Positions 25,487 through 33,222 of a DNA stretch of 64,000 nucleotides are shown one piece after another. This DNA is from Bacillota bacterium (GTDB taxonomy: Bacteria > Bacillota > Sulfobacillia > Sulfobacillales > Sulfobacillaceae): contig JAIMBD010000005.1 of assembly GCA_023511625.1 (NCBI GenBank), forward strand, positions 1 to 64,000, given 5' to 3'. The notes under the pieces were generated by a model. It had not been told where the DNA came from. It did not search any database and saw only the letters and a program-made list of their open reading frames with translations. Position numbers and translations under genes: made by a program. The first letter of the stretch is position 1. Each line of letters begins with the position of its first letter.

Positions 25487-27061
25487 ATGTGGCCATGGAG
25501 GAAGTCTCGGCAGTCTTCCCTAGCCCGGTGGTGGCGACAGGGCATAGGCGACCGGCGAGGGGCGATGGCTCTCGAATGGCGGCGGGACGGGGCACCGCCC
25601 AAGGAGGGGGAGCCCCGGGGAGAGGCGCTGCAACGCCAAGCCCACCGCGTGTGGGAACATACCGTCACCTTGGGCGACATCGCCGAGGGACTTCGCAACG
25701 TGGTTCGGGATCTGCGCGCGGCCAGTAGCCAAGAGATGCGATCGGCTTCGGCCGGGGTGGCGGCGGCCGACGCCTTACGGCGTATCGCACAAGAGGTGGC
25801 CGAGGGCGCCGACGCCCAGGTCCAGGCGCTCGGCACCATCGCCGAGCGGCTTCGGGAGGTCAAAACGGCCACGGAACATAGCCTCGAGCGGTTTTCGCAC
25901 ATCGCCACCCAGGGGGAGGGCGCGGCCGAGGCCGTGGCGGCGGCCAAGGCGGCCGTGCAGGAGGCGCGAGAGGCGCTCGGGAGGGCGGCCGGGGTCCTCG
26001 GGGCAGTGGGGGAGGCCGTCGGGCAGGTAGAGGCCCGCCTCGGCGCCGTCACCCAGATGACCGGCACCATCGCCGAAATTGCGTCCCAGACCAACCTGCT
26101 GGCGCTCAACGCGGCCATCGAGGCGGCGCGGGCGGGCGAGGCGGGGCGCGGCTTTGCGGTGGTGGCCGACGAGGTGCGGCGGCTCGCGGATTCCTCGGCC
26201 CGCGCCGCCCAAGATGCCGACGGCCTTCTCAGCGGACTGCGGGCCGAGATGACGCAATTGGCCAAGGCTGCCAGCGAAGGACATGGCGCGGCCTCGAGTG
26301 CCCACCAGGCCTTCGAAACGGCCGGGGCCGGGTTGGAGGCGGCTTGGGGTCACATCGCCCAGGCCCGGGAGGGGTTGGCCGAGGGCCAAAAGGAATGGGT
26401 AGCTGTGGCCGCGCGGTGGCAGGCGGTGGCTGGGGCGGTCTCGGAAGTGGCTGCTGTGGCCACCCAGCACACCGAGGCCGCGGCCCGCCTGGCGCAGCAC
26501 GCCGATGCGGTGGCGACCGAGGCCCAAAAGACCCAAGGGGCAAGCGAGCTCGTGATGCGTGGCGCCGATGCCGCCCAAGACCACGCCCGCCAACTGGAGG
26601 AAGCGGCGAAGGCCGTGCGTGGGGCGGCCGAAGATGCCTTGGTCAACGCCATCGTCGAAAGCCTGCAAGACCCCTCGCACGCCGCGGCGTTGGTGTGGGA
26701 CCCGGCCTATGCCACCGGCATCGCGGCCATGGATGGGCAACATCAGACCATCATCGACCTCATCAACCGAGCGGCTCGGGCCCGGCCAGAGGAGGTGGAG
26801 GCTGTGGTCGCCGAGCTCGCCGAATACACGGCCACCCATTTTGGCGCCGAAGAGCAGGTAATGGCCGACTTGGGGTTCCCCGACCTTGCCCAACACCGGG
26901 CGGCGCACGGGCGCCTGTTGGATTGGGTGCATCGGGCCAAGACCGAGGGGGTGTCCCGGGAGGACCTCTTGACTGAGCTCGCCACATGGCTTGTGCGCCA
27001 CATCCTGGCCCAGGACAAGCAGTACGGGCAATGGGCGGCGCGCGCCGGAAAGCCGCGGTAA
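25487..27061 (+). CDS. Soluble chemoreceptor with C-terminal bacteriohemerythrin domain
   Basis: A 524-residue cytoplasmic receptor. The MCP signalling region lies around residues 195-240 ([20 protein letters not shown]) within long alanine-rich coiled coil. The last 125 residues are a hemerythrin domain with the full diiron ligand pattern: DGQHQ (H419), THFGAEE (HxxxE), HRAAHGRLL (two His) and HILAQD (HxxxxD). ATG 25487 follows AAAGGAGGGGG. Hemerythrin receptors bind oxygen, so this and the neighbouring globin receptor would give CheA two chemically different oxygen or redox inputs. Having the sensor at the C-terminus is the reverse of the usual receptor order. Confidence 0.9.
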   Translation: MWPWRKSRQSSLARWWRQGIGDRRGAMALEWRRDGAPPKEGEPRGEALQRQAHRVWEHTVTLGDIAEGLRNVVRDLRAASSQEMRSASAGVAAADALRRIAQEVAEGADAQVQALGTIAERLREVKTATEHSLERFSHIATQGEGAAEAVAAAKAAVQEAREALGRAAGVLGAVGEAVGQVEARLGAVTQMTGTIAEIASQTNLLALNAAIEAARAGEAGRGFAVVADEVRRLADSSARAAQDADGLLSGLRAEMTQLAKAASEGHGAASSAHQAFETAGAGLEAAWGHIAQAREGLAEGQKEWVAVAARWQAVAGAVSEVAAVATQHTEAAARLAQHADAVATEAQKTQGASELVMRGADAAQDHARQLEEAAKAVRGAAEDALVNAIVESLQDPSHAAALVWDPAYATGIAAMDGQHQTIIDLINRAARARPEEVEAVVAELAEYTATHFGAEEQVMADLGFPDLAQHRAAHGRLLDWVHRAKTEGVSREDLLTELATWLVRHILAQDKQYGQWAARAGKPR

Positions 27062-27085
27062 GCCCCGGTTCGGGAGGCGCAATCC

Positions 27086-27417
27086 ATGAGGAGGGGGGCC
27101 GCGGGGACCATTTTGGTGGGGTCGACGATGCCGCATTCATGCGTCTGCGGTTAAGGCAGCTCTTGGAGGCCCAGGGCCATGTCGTGGCGAGGCCGCCCAC
27201 GGCCGTGAAGCCCTCGCGGTCTACGAGCCACACCGGCCCGACATGGTCCTCATGGATGTCCACCATGCCCGAAATGGACGGGATCGCGGCGGTGCAGGCG
27301 CTGGTGGCGCGGGACCCCAACGCCCAGCGCAGGGATGGTGTCGGCCTTGGGCCAGCCGGCGATGGTGCTGGCGGCATCCAAGCCGGGGCGAAGGATTTCA
27401 TCGTCAAGCCGTTTTGA
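27086..27417 (+). pseudogene. cheY-like response regulator with several frameshifts
   Basis: ATG 27086 has a GGGAGG site 8 bases upstream. Joining frames gives a complete receiver: GTILV-VDDAAFMRLRLRQLL, then EAAHGREALAVYE, PDMVLMDV (phospho-Asp), TMPEMDGIAAVQALVARDPN and QAGAKDFIVKPF (Lys), ending at TGA 27417. At least four small indels separate these pieces, near 27119, 27188, 27258 and 27327. The spread of lesions makes sequencing error an unlikely sole cause, since the neighbouring long genes are intact. It was probably the output regulator of the adjacent CheA. Confidence 0.8.
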
Positions 27418-27520
27418 CCCGATCGGGTGCTTGGGGCAGTGGCGCAGTGGGTAGAGGGGGGAGAAAGACGGAGAGCCGACGGTTTTGACCGCCCCCGTTT
27501 TGGGCCATGGGGCTAGGCGC

Positions 27521-27561
27521 AAAAAAGCGCGCCGCAGGGGAAAGATCCGCCGGCGGCGCGC
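27521..27561 (-). terminator. Intrinsic terminator of the MarR-EmrAB-HlyD operon
   Basis: Minus strand: a 9-bp stem GCGGCGCGC pairs at 27553-27561 and 27527-27535, followed by six T residues (27526-27521). It lies 20 bases after the adaptor stop. Confidence 0.85.
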
Positions 27562-27580
27562 CGTGGCAAGTTTGCGACGT

Positions 27581-29461
27581 TTAGTGGAAGAAGAACCGAC
27601 CTTCGCCGAGGAGGATGGTCTGGCCGGCCCGGAGCCCGTGCAGCACCTGGTCAAACCGGGTGCCTTGGACGCCCAGCACCACAGGTTGGAAGTAGACGCC
27701 GGGCGGAAGGCCGGGGACGTCCTGCGCTCCCTTGGGCGGTTGTCCTACCACATAGACGCCGGTCTGGCCGCTGACGGTGGTCAGGGCTGTGGAGGGAACC
27801 ATCAAGGCATGGGCCGTGGCTCCGAGGTGGATGGTGACGTTCCCCGTCATCCCCGGCTTGACCTTCCCCGTGGGGTCGTGGACGGTGGCCAGGACCTCAT
27901 ACTCTCCGCCGTTTTGGGGAATGGGGGTGGGGTAGACCTGGAACACCCGCCCGGTGAAGGTCTTGCCGGGGAGCTCCGGGACCGTCAGCGTGATGGGGTC
28001 GCCCACCCGCACCGCATCGACCTGGTTTTCGCTCACGGCAATGGCCACCTGCAGGGCCTTGACGTCTAAGGTGAAGATGGGGGTGCCGGCTCCCACGGTG
28101 TCGCCCGGGTGAAGCGGCGCCTGGGTCACGAGCCCCGATACCGGCGCAGTGAGCACGGTGTTGTTCTCCTGCACCTGGGCCGCCTGGACCTGGGCTTGGG
28201 CCGCCGCCACGTTGGACTCGGCCGTGGTCACTCCGGCCTCGGCGGCACTGACGGCGGCCTTGGCCGCAGCGATCTCCTGGGGCGTGGCCGGTTGGGTGGC
28301 CGCAGCGGCCTGGGCTTGAGCCGCCTTGACAGCGGCCTCGGCCTGGTCGACGGCGTTTTGCGCCTGGACCACGGCCTGCTCCTCCGGCGTGCGGTCGTTG
28401 TAGAGCGCCTCGGCCTGGGCCAGCTGCTGCTCAGCGGCCTGGTAGTTGGCCTCGAGCTGGGCCGTGGAGGTGCTGACCTGGTTGACCTGGGCCTCGGCCT
28501 GGGCCAAGGCCGCTTGGGCTTGCTGATAAGCCTGCTGGGCTCCTTGCAGGTTGTTGTACTCGGCGGAGAGGGTGTTGGCGATCGTCTGGTCGGCTTGGAG
28601 CGGTACTTGGTAGGGATTTGGTCCCGGGTAGGCCCCCTGTTGCCACGCCTGGAAAGCCGAAAGCTCCTGCTGGTACTGTTGCTGGGCCTGCTCCACCTGT
28701 TGCAGGGTGATGTTGCCGTACTCCTGCTCGTAGGTCTGGAGGTTTTGCTGGGCTTGGGCCAGGTTCTTTTGGGCCGCGGCCAGGGCCGCCTGGGCGGCTT
28801 GTTCCTCGGCCGGCTGGTTTTGCTGTGCGGTCTGCAAGGCGGTCAACGCCTGTTGGACCGCAGCTTGGGCCGCCACCAACTGGGCTTTTTGCTGGGTGCG
28901 GTCTTGGTAGAGCTGCTGGGCCAAGGCGTAGGCGCGCTGGGCGGTCTGAAGCCCGGTCTCGGCCTGGGCCACCTGGGCCTGGGCGGCGGCTACCGTGGCG
29001 GGGGTGGGGCCGGCGAGAAGCTCCTGCAGTTTGGCTTGGGCCTCGGCCACCTGGCTTTGGGCCGCGCCGACCTGGCTTTGGGCCACGCCCACTCCCGCCT
29101 CGGCCTGAGCCAGCGCCGCGCGCTGGGCCGAGTCATTGAGCGTGGCCAGGACCTGGCCGCGCTGGACGGTGTCGCCGACCTTGACGTTGACCGTCTTCAA
29201 GGTGCCGCCTACCGGGAAAGCCAGTTGGATCTCCGATTCCGCCTGGACGGTCCCCCGCGTGGCGATGGTGGTGGTGTCCGAGGCGGGGCGCACGGTGTAG
29301 AGATCGGCCGCCGGGAGCGTGGGGGCGGCGGGACGGGTGGCAGCGCGCACGACGGCCGCCGCGAGCGCCAACACGACCAGGATGGCCAATCCCATCCACA
29401 CCGCCCGCCCGCGCGGCGGGCGGCCGACGACTCGAGGTTCCAAGGGAGTACCGGTCTGCAA
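27581..29461 (-). CDS. HlyD-type adaptor with long coiled coil
   Basis: This 626-residue protein has one N-terminal membrane helix (MGLAILVVLALAAAVVRA, about residues 22-40) and a lipoyl half (VNVKVGDTVQRGQVLATL). A Q/A-rich hairpin of about 330 residues and a second lipoyl half (NTVLTAPVSGLVTQAPL) follow, then a beta-barrel. TTG 29461 is favoured because AAGGAGG lies nine bases upstream; a TTG at 29491 lacks a site. It is the last gene of a minus-strand operon after marR-emrA-emrB, so this operon carries two adaptors of different size. It is paralogous to the adaptors at 3488 and 7938, with repeated motifs such as LYNDR inside the coil. Confidence 0.88.
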   Translation of the reverse strand: MQTGTPLEPRVVGRPPRGRAVWMGLAILVVLALAAAVVRAATRPAAPTLPAADLYTVRPASDTTTIATRGTVQAESEIQLAFPVGGTLKTVNVKVGDTVQRGQVLATLNDSAQRAALAQAEAGVGVAQSQVGAAQSQVAEAQAKLQELLAGPTPATVAAAQAQVAQAETGLQTAQRAYALAQQLYQDRTQQKAQLVAAQAAVQQALTALQTAQQNQPAEEQAAQAALAAAQKNLAQAQQNLQTYEQEYGNITLQQVEQAQQQYQQELSAFQAWQQGAYPGPNPYQVPLQADQTIANTLSAEYNNLQGAQQAYQQAQAALAQAEAQVNQVSTSTAQLEANYQAAEQQLAQAEALYNDRTPEEQAVVQAQNAVDQAEAAVKAAQAQAAAATQPATPQEIAAAKAAVSAAEAGVTTAESNVAAAQAQVQAAQVQENNTVLTAPVSGLVTQAPLHPGDTVGAGTPIFTLDVKALQVAIAVSENQVDAVRVGDPITLTVPELPGKTFTGRVFQVYPTPIPQNGGEYEVLATVHDPTGKVKPGMTGNVTIHLGATAHALMVPSTALTTVSGQTGVYVVGQPPKGAQDVPGLPPGVYFQPVVLGVQGTRFDQVLHGLRAGQTILLGEGRFFFH

Positions 29462-29521
29462 GCGAAAACGCCTCCTTATGACATCACCCAACGGTCTTTG
29501 GGCATCGCGGGAGCCGGCCGG

Positions 29522-31117
29522 TCACATCTCGACCACCGCCTGCTGCTGTCCGGCCCCATGGCGCCGCCCGCGCCGGATGGCTTCCTCCTTGGCGCTGGCG
29601 AAAAAGAGGTTCAAGACCCAGGCGGCGATGGCCATGAGGGTGGAGATCCAGAAGGTGTTGTCGAGCGCGCTGACAAACGCCCGGTCTTGAATGGTCTGGT
29701 ACATCAAGAGGCCGGCCTGGGTCTGGGCTTGCGCCAAGGACATGCCCTCGTGGGCGAGGCGGCTGACCAAGGCCTGGTACTGCACGCCTTGCGGCGAAAA
29801 GAGGCTTAAGCGCTCGGCCAGGTGCTGGGCGTGGAGCGTCTGCATCTGGCTCAAGTAGTTGGTCAAGATGGCCGTCCCCAGCGAGGCCGCACTCTGCCGC
29901 ACGGTGTTGGACAGGGCCGAACCCTGGCTGATGAGCTGCGGCGGGACGGTGTTCATGCCGGCGGTGGTGACCGGCATCATGGTCAGCCCCATGCCGATGC
30001 TGCGGGCGATGTAGAGCGTCTGGATGAAGGCCGCCGAGGAGTTGAGGTCGAGGTGGGTGTAGCCGAAGGTGGTCAGGGCCAGCACGCCGAGCCCTACCAC
30101 CCCCAAGGGGCGCGCCCCCACCCGGTCAAAGAGCCGGCCGGAGATGAGCATCATCACGGCCGAGACCAAGGCCGCCGGTGTGAGGAACTCGCCGGTCTGG
30201 AGCGCGTTGTAGCCCATGATGTTCTGAAGGAAGAGGGGCATGAGGAAGACCCCGACGAACATGGAGACGTAGACCAGCGAGGAGATGACGAGGCTCATGG
30301 AGTACATGTACTCCCGGAACACCCGCAGCTGAATCAACGGATGCTCCTGGCGCAGTTCGTACCAGACCAGGATGGCCAACAGCACCACGCCGGCGATGAC
30401 GAAGGGCTCCACGCGCCAGTCGTGCCAGCCGTACTGGGCCACGTTGCTAAAGCCGTAGAGCAAGCTGAAGAACCCGGTGACGGTGAAGATGACCCCGCCG
30501 ATGTCCAGGCCCGCCCGCACCTGGTGCGGAAAGTCGTACAGGCGCGTGACGGCCAAGATGGTGGCCACCACCCCTACCGGCACGTTGATGTAGAAAATCA
30601 GGCGCCAACTCGCCTCCTGCACCAGCCAGCCGCTCAAAAGCGGGCCCAGGGCCGGCGCGACCATGATCACGATGCCAAAGACCCCCATGGCGGCGCCGCG
30701 CCGCTCCGGGGGAAAGATGAGGTAGATCATGGACATGGCCACCGGCATCATGAAGCCGCCGCCGAGCCCCTGGATGACCCGGAAGATGATGATGGAGGGG
30801 AGGTTCCAGGCCATGCCGCACAGGGCCGACCCCAAGGTAAAGGTGGCGATGGAGAAGATGAAGAGGCGCTTTGCGCCAAAGCGGTCAGTGAGCCACCCGG
30901 AGAGGGGCACCAGTACGCCCAACACCAAAAGGTAGCCGGTCAGCACCCACTGGATCTGGTCGGTCGAGGCCGAAAGCTCTGCCTCCATGGTGGGAATCGC
31001 CACCTGCACCACGCTGGTGTCGAGGATGGCCATGAACGCCCCCAGCAGGATGATGAACATCTGGAGGGTGGGCGACTCCAGGCGGTGCAAGTGGTACTCG
31101 GTGTGATGGCTGGCCAC
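29522..31117 (-). CDS. emrB: EmrB/QacA-type MFS drug exporter (DHA2, 14 helices)
   Basis: A 531-residue protein with about 14 membrane helices. It has the DHA2 N-terminal motif LDTSVVQVAIPTM, motif A LTDRFGAKRLFIFSI, motif C region MVAPALGPLLSGWLVQEASWRLIF and the conserved NVPVG. GTG 31117 follows AGGAGGTG. It is the third gene of an operon after marR and the EmrA-like adaptor. The family exports lipophilic drugs or uncouplers by proton antiport. The cytoplasmic C-terminus is rich in basic residues (IRRGRRHG). Confidence 0.92.
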   Translation of the reverse strand: MASHHTEYHLHRLESPTLQMFIILLGAFMAILDTSVVQVAIPTMEAELSASTDQIQWVLTGYLLVLGVLVPLSGWLTDRFGAKRLFIFSIATFTLGSALCGMAWNLPSIIIFRVIQGLGGGFMMPVAMSMIYLIFPPERRGAAMGVFGIVIMVAPALGPLLSGWLVQEASWRLIFYINVPVGVVATILAVTRLYDFPHQVRAGLDIGGVIFTVTGFFSLLYGFSNVAQYGWHDWRVEPFVIAGVVLLAILVWYELRQEHPLIQLRVFREYMYSMSLVISSLVYVSMFVGVFLMPLFLQNIMGYNALQTGEFLTPAALVSAVMMLISGRLFDRVGARPLGVVGLGVLALTTFGYTHLDLNSSAAFIQTLYIARSIGMGLTMMPVTTAGMNTVPPQLISQGSALSNTVRQSAASLGTAILTNYLSQMQTLHAQHLAERLSLFSPQGVQYQALVSRLAHEGMSLAQAQTQAGLLMYQTIQDRAFVSALDNTFWISTLMAIAAWVLNLFFASAKEEAIRRGRRHGAGQQQAVVEM

Positions 31118-31142
31118 GGCGTCACCTCCTGATTTAGGGTCT

Positions 31143-31829
31143 TCAGCGGGCAGTGGAGAGCGCGGCCTCGGCCGGTGCCTTGGCGATGTCCACCGTCACG
31201 TCCATCCCCGGCACGAGGCTGGCCAGGGGCGAGTATTGAATGGCGATCCGCACCGGCACCACCTGCGTGACTTTGGTGAAGTTGGCGGTGTCGCTGTTGA
31301 CCGGGATCAGGGAGAAGGTGGCAGCAGTGGCGGGCTGGATCTGCACCACCCGGCCGTGCAGGGTCAGGTTGGGGTAGGCATCCACGTGGATCTGGACCGG
31401 AGCCCCGATGGCCACGTCTCTGAGGTCGGTCTCCTTGACGTTGGCCGTCACCCAGAGGTGGTTGAGGTCGTAGGCGTAGGCGAGCGGCGTGCCGATGGCC
31501 ACGTACTCGCCGTCCACGGCCGACCGCTGCACGATGGTGGCGTTCTCCGGCACGGGAATGGCCACGGTGGAGGTGGAGTTCCCGGCCTGTACCTCGATGT
31601 CTCCCACGGTGGCGCCGGCGGGGAACGTCGCCCCCACCTGGCCGACCCAGTCGACGATCTTGCCCGAGGCGGGCGCGGCGATCACGATCTCGCGGCCGTC
31701 GATGTAGGCGTCATCGGTGGAGAGGTACTCTTGGTTGAACCGCCACACGCGGTAGCCGGCATAGCCTCCGCCGCCTACCACCAAGATGGCCAGGACGAGC
31801 CCAAGCCACCGTTTCCAGTTAGACCTCAT
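31143..31829 (-). CDS. emrA: EmrA-like membrane-fusion protein
   Basis: A 228-residue adaptor with an N-terminal helix (WLGLVLAILVVGGGGYAGY), the EmrA motif YLSTDDAYIDGREIVIAAPASGKI, a second lipoyl part and a barrel (LWVTANVKETDLRDVAIG). It is short because the coiled-coil hairpin is almost absent, in contrast to the other adaptors in the window. Its start overlaps the 3' end of marR by 11 bases. It partners the EmrB-type pump downstream. Confidence 0.88.
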   Translation of the reverse strand: MRSNWKRWLGLVLAILVVGGGGYAGYRVWRFNQEYLSTDDAYIDGREIVIAAPASGKIVDWVGQVGATFPAGATVGDIEVQAGNSTSTVAIPVPENATIVQRSAVDGEYVAIGTPLAYAYDLNHLWVTANVKETDLRDVAIGAPVQIHVDAYPNLTLHGRVVQIQPATAATFSLIPVNSDTANFTKVTQVVPVRIAIQYSPLASLVPGMDVTVDIAKAPAEAALSTAR

Positions 31830-32307
31830 ACGGCGTCCCCCTATGCTTGCGCAGATTTTCGGTCAGGGTGCGATTGGCCGCGATCAGGCGGCGCATCTCC
31901 TCTCCGGAGAGGTCGAGCGAGGCCTCCAGAATCCGGCGCAACGGCGCTCCCTCCCCGAACAGCCGGTTTACGGCAGCACGACCGGCCGGTGTCAGCGAGA
32001 GCACCACCCGCCGGCGGTCCTCGGCCGAGCGGGTGCGCTCGACCAGACCCTGGCGGTGGAGTTGCTCGACGGCGACACTGCACTTGCTTTCCGCCATAAA
32101 CAAGGCGTCTGCCAACTCCCCGAGGCTTAACCCCGGATGGTCCTCCACCGTCTTGAGGATGGAGGCCTCGAGGAGCGAGAGCCCCACCGCCTCGCAGGCC
32201 TGCCGGAAGATGGTCATCAGGACCTTGTACAGATCCCGATACGAGCGCACCAAATCATAGCGGAGGTCGGAGTCCACACCGCGTCCCCTCCGGTCCCCAA
32301 ATTCCAT
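31819..32307 (-). CDS. MarR-family transcriptional regulator
   Basis: A 162-residue winged-helix protein. The recognition region is GLSLGELADALFMAESKCSVAVEQLHRQGLVERTRSAEDRRRVVLSLT in outline (key elements: L-ELA, S-C-VAVEQL, GLVERT, DRR-V-L-LT). It is the first gene of the efflux operon and presumably represses it until a ligand binds. The promoter and an AT-rich segment lie directly upstream of ATG 32307. Confidence 0.9.
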   Translation of the reverse strand: MEFGDRRGRGVDSDLRYDLVRSYRDLYKVLMTIFRQACEAVGLSLLEASILKTVEDHPGLSLGELADALFMAESKCSVAVEQLHRQGLVERTRSAEDRRRVVLSLTPAGRAAVNRLFGEGAPLRRILEASLDLSGEEMRRLIAANRTLTENLRKHRGTPYEV

Positions 32308-32332
32308 AACCTCGGGAAAAATTCACGGGGAT

Positions 32333-32361
32333 ATTATTTGGGGTCGGCAGGGATTTGTCAA
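32333..32361 (-). promoter_or_regulatory. Sigma-A promoter of the marR-emrAB-hlyD operon
   Basis: Minus strand: a perfect TTGACA (32361-32356), a 17-bp spacer and AATAAT (32338-32333), 25 bases before the marR start. The AT-rich bases around the -10 are a likely MarR binding site. Confidence 0.75.
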
Positions 32362-32471
32362 GCGGCCCGGGCCAGGCCACAAGGCGTAGCCTTTCGAGAC
32401 GCGCTTGGGGCCCTCGTTGATCTACAATCGAGTCAAAACTCCACCGCAGGGAGAACACAGGGGGATGGGCC

Positions 32472-33203
32472 ATGGCGCGGTTTTTATTAATCCACGGGGC
32501 GTGGCACGGAGCCTGGTGCTGGGAAAAGGTGGTGCCCTTGCTCGAGGCCAAGGGGCATAGGGCCTGGGCCATCGACCTTCCTGGCCACGGGGCCGACCCT
32601 ACCCCGCCGGGAGAGGTCACCCTGAAGGCCTACACCGACCGCATCGGCGCGGCGCTGGCCGAGTGGGGAGGGCCGGCGATTTTGGTCGGCCACAGCATGG
32701 GCGGCGTGCCCATCGCCCAAAGCGCCGAGCAGTGGCCGGAACGGGTCGAGGCCTTGGTCTACCTGACCGCCTTTTTGCTCCAGGACGGACAACGGATGGC
32801 CGACGTGCGCCCGAGCGCGCCGGGAGCGCCGCCTCCACCGTATCTGGAGGTCTCGGCCGACGGTACGTTCACGCGCTTTCGGGCCGAGATGGCGCGCGAC
32901 CTCTTCTACCACCGCTGTGCGCCGGAAGACGCCGCGCGGGCCGAAAGTCGGCTCGGCCCGCAACCGTCTTCCATCGGCCAGACGCCCCTGCGCCTGACCC
33001 CGGAGCGTTGGGGTCGGGTGCCGCGCTACTACATCCAGTGTTTGGATGACCGGGCCGTGCCCATTGCCCTGCAGCGCCAGATGCTGGAGGCCGTGCCTTG
33101 TCGGCGGGTCTTTAGCCTGGACGCCGACCACTCGGCGTTTTATTCGGCGCCCGAGGCCCTGGTTGCCATCTTGGACGAGGTGGCGAAAACGACGCGCGGG
33201 TAG
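32472..33203 (+). CDS. Alpha/beta-fold hydrolase (esterase)
   Basis: A 243-residue cytoplasmic hydrolase of the EstC/plant methylesterase-like group. It has oxyanion HGAWHGAWCW near residue 10, nucleophile elbow GHSMGG near residue 75, Asp in CLDDRAVP and His in DADHSAFY. The start ATG 32472 is weakly placed after ACAGGGGGATGG. The natural ester substrate is unknown. It lies 19 bases before the carboxyltransferase gene in the same direction, so the two may share a transcript. Confidence 0.88.
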   Translation: MARFLLIHGAWHGAWCWEKVVPLLEAKGHRAWAIDLPGHGADPTPPGEVTLKAYTDRIGAALAEWGGPAILVGHSMGGVPIAQSAEQWPERVEALVYLTAFLLQDGQRMADVRPSAPGAPPPPYLEVSADGTFTRFRAEMARDLFYHRCAPEDAARAESRLGPQPSSIGQTPLRLTPERWGRVPRYYIQCLDDRAVPIALQRQMLEAVPCRRVFSLDADHSAFYSAPEALVAILDEVAKTTRG

Positions 33204-33222
33204 GGAGTAAGGAGGGCGAGCG

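Noticed and set aside
27430-27512. tRNA-like string (GGGGCAGTGGCGCAGTGGGTAGAG ... GGTTTTGACC ... GCCCCC)
   Set aside because: The D-arm-like and acceptor-like pieces recall a tRNA, but the T-arm does not pair properly (no GGTTCGA-type loop) and no anticodon arm fits the spacing.
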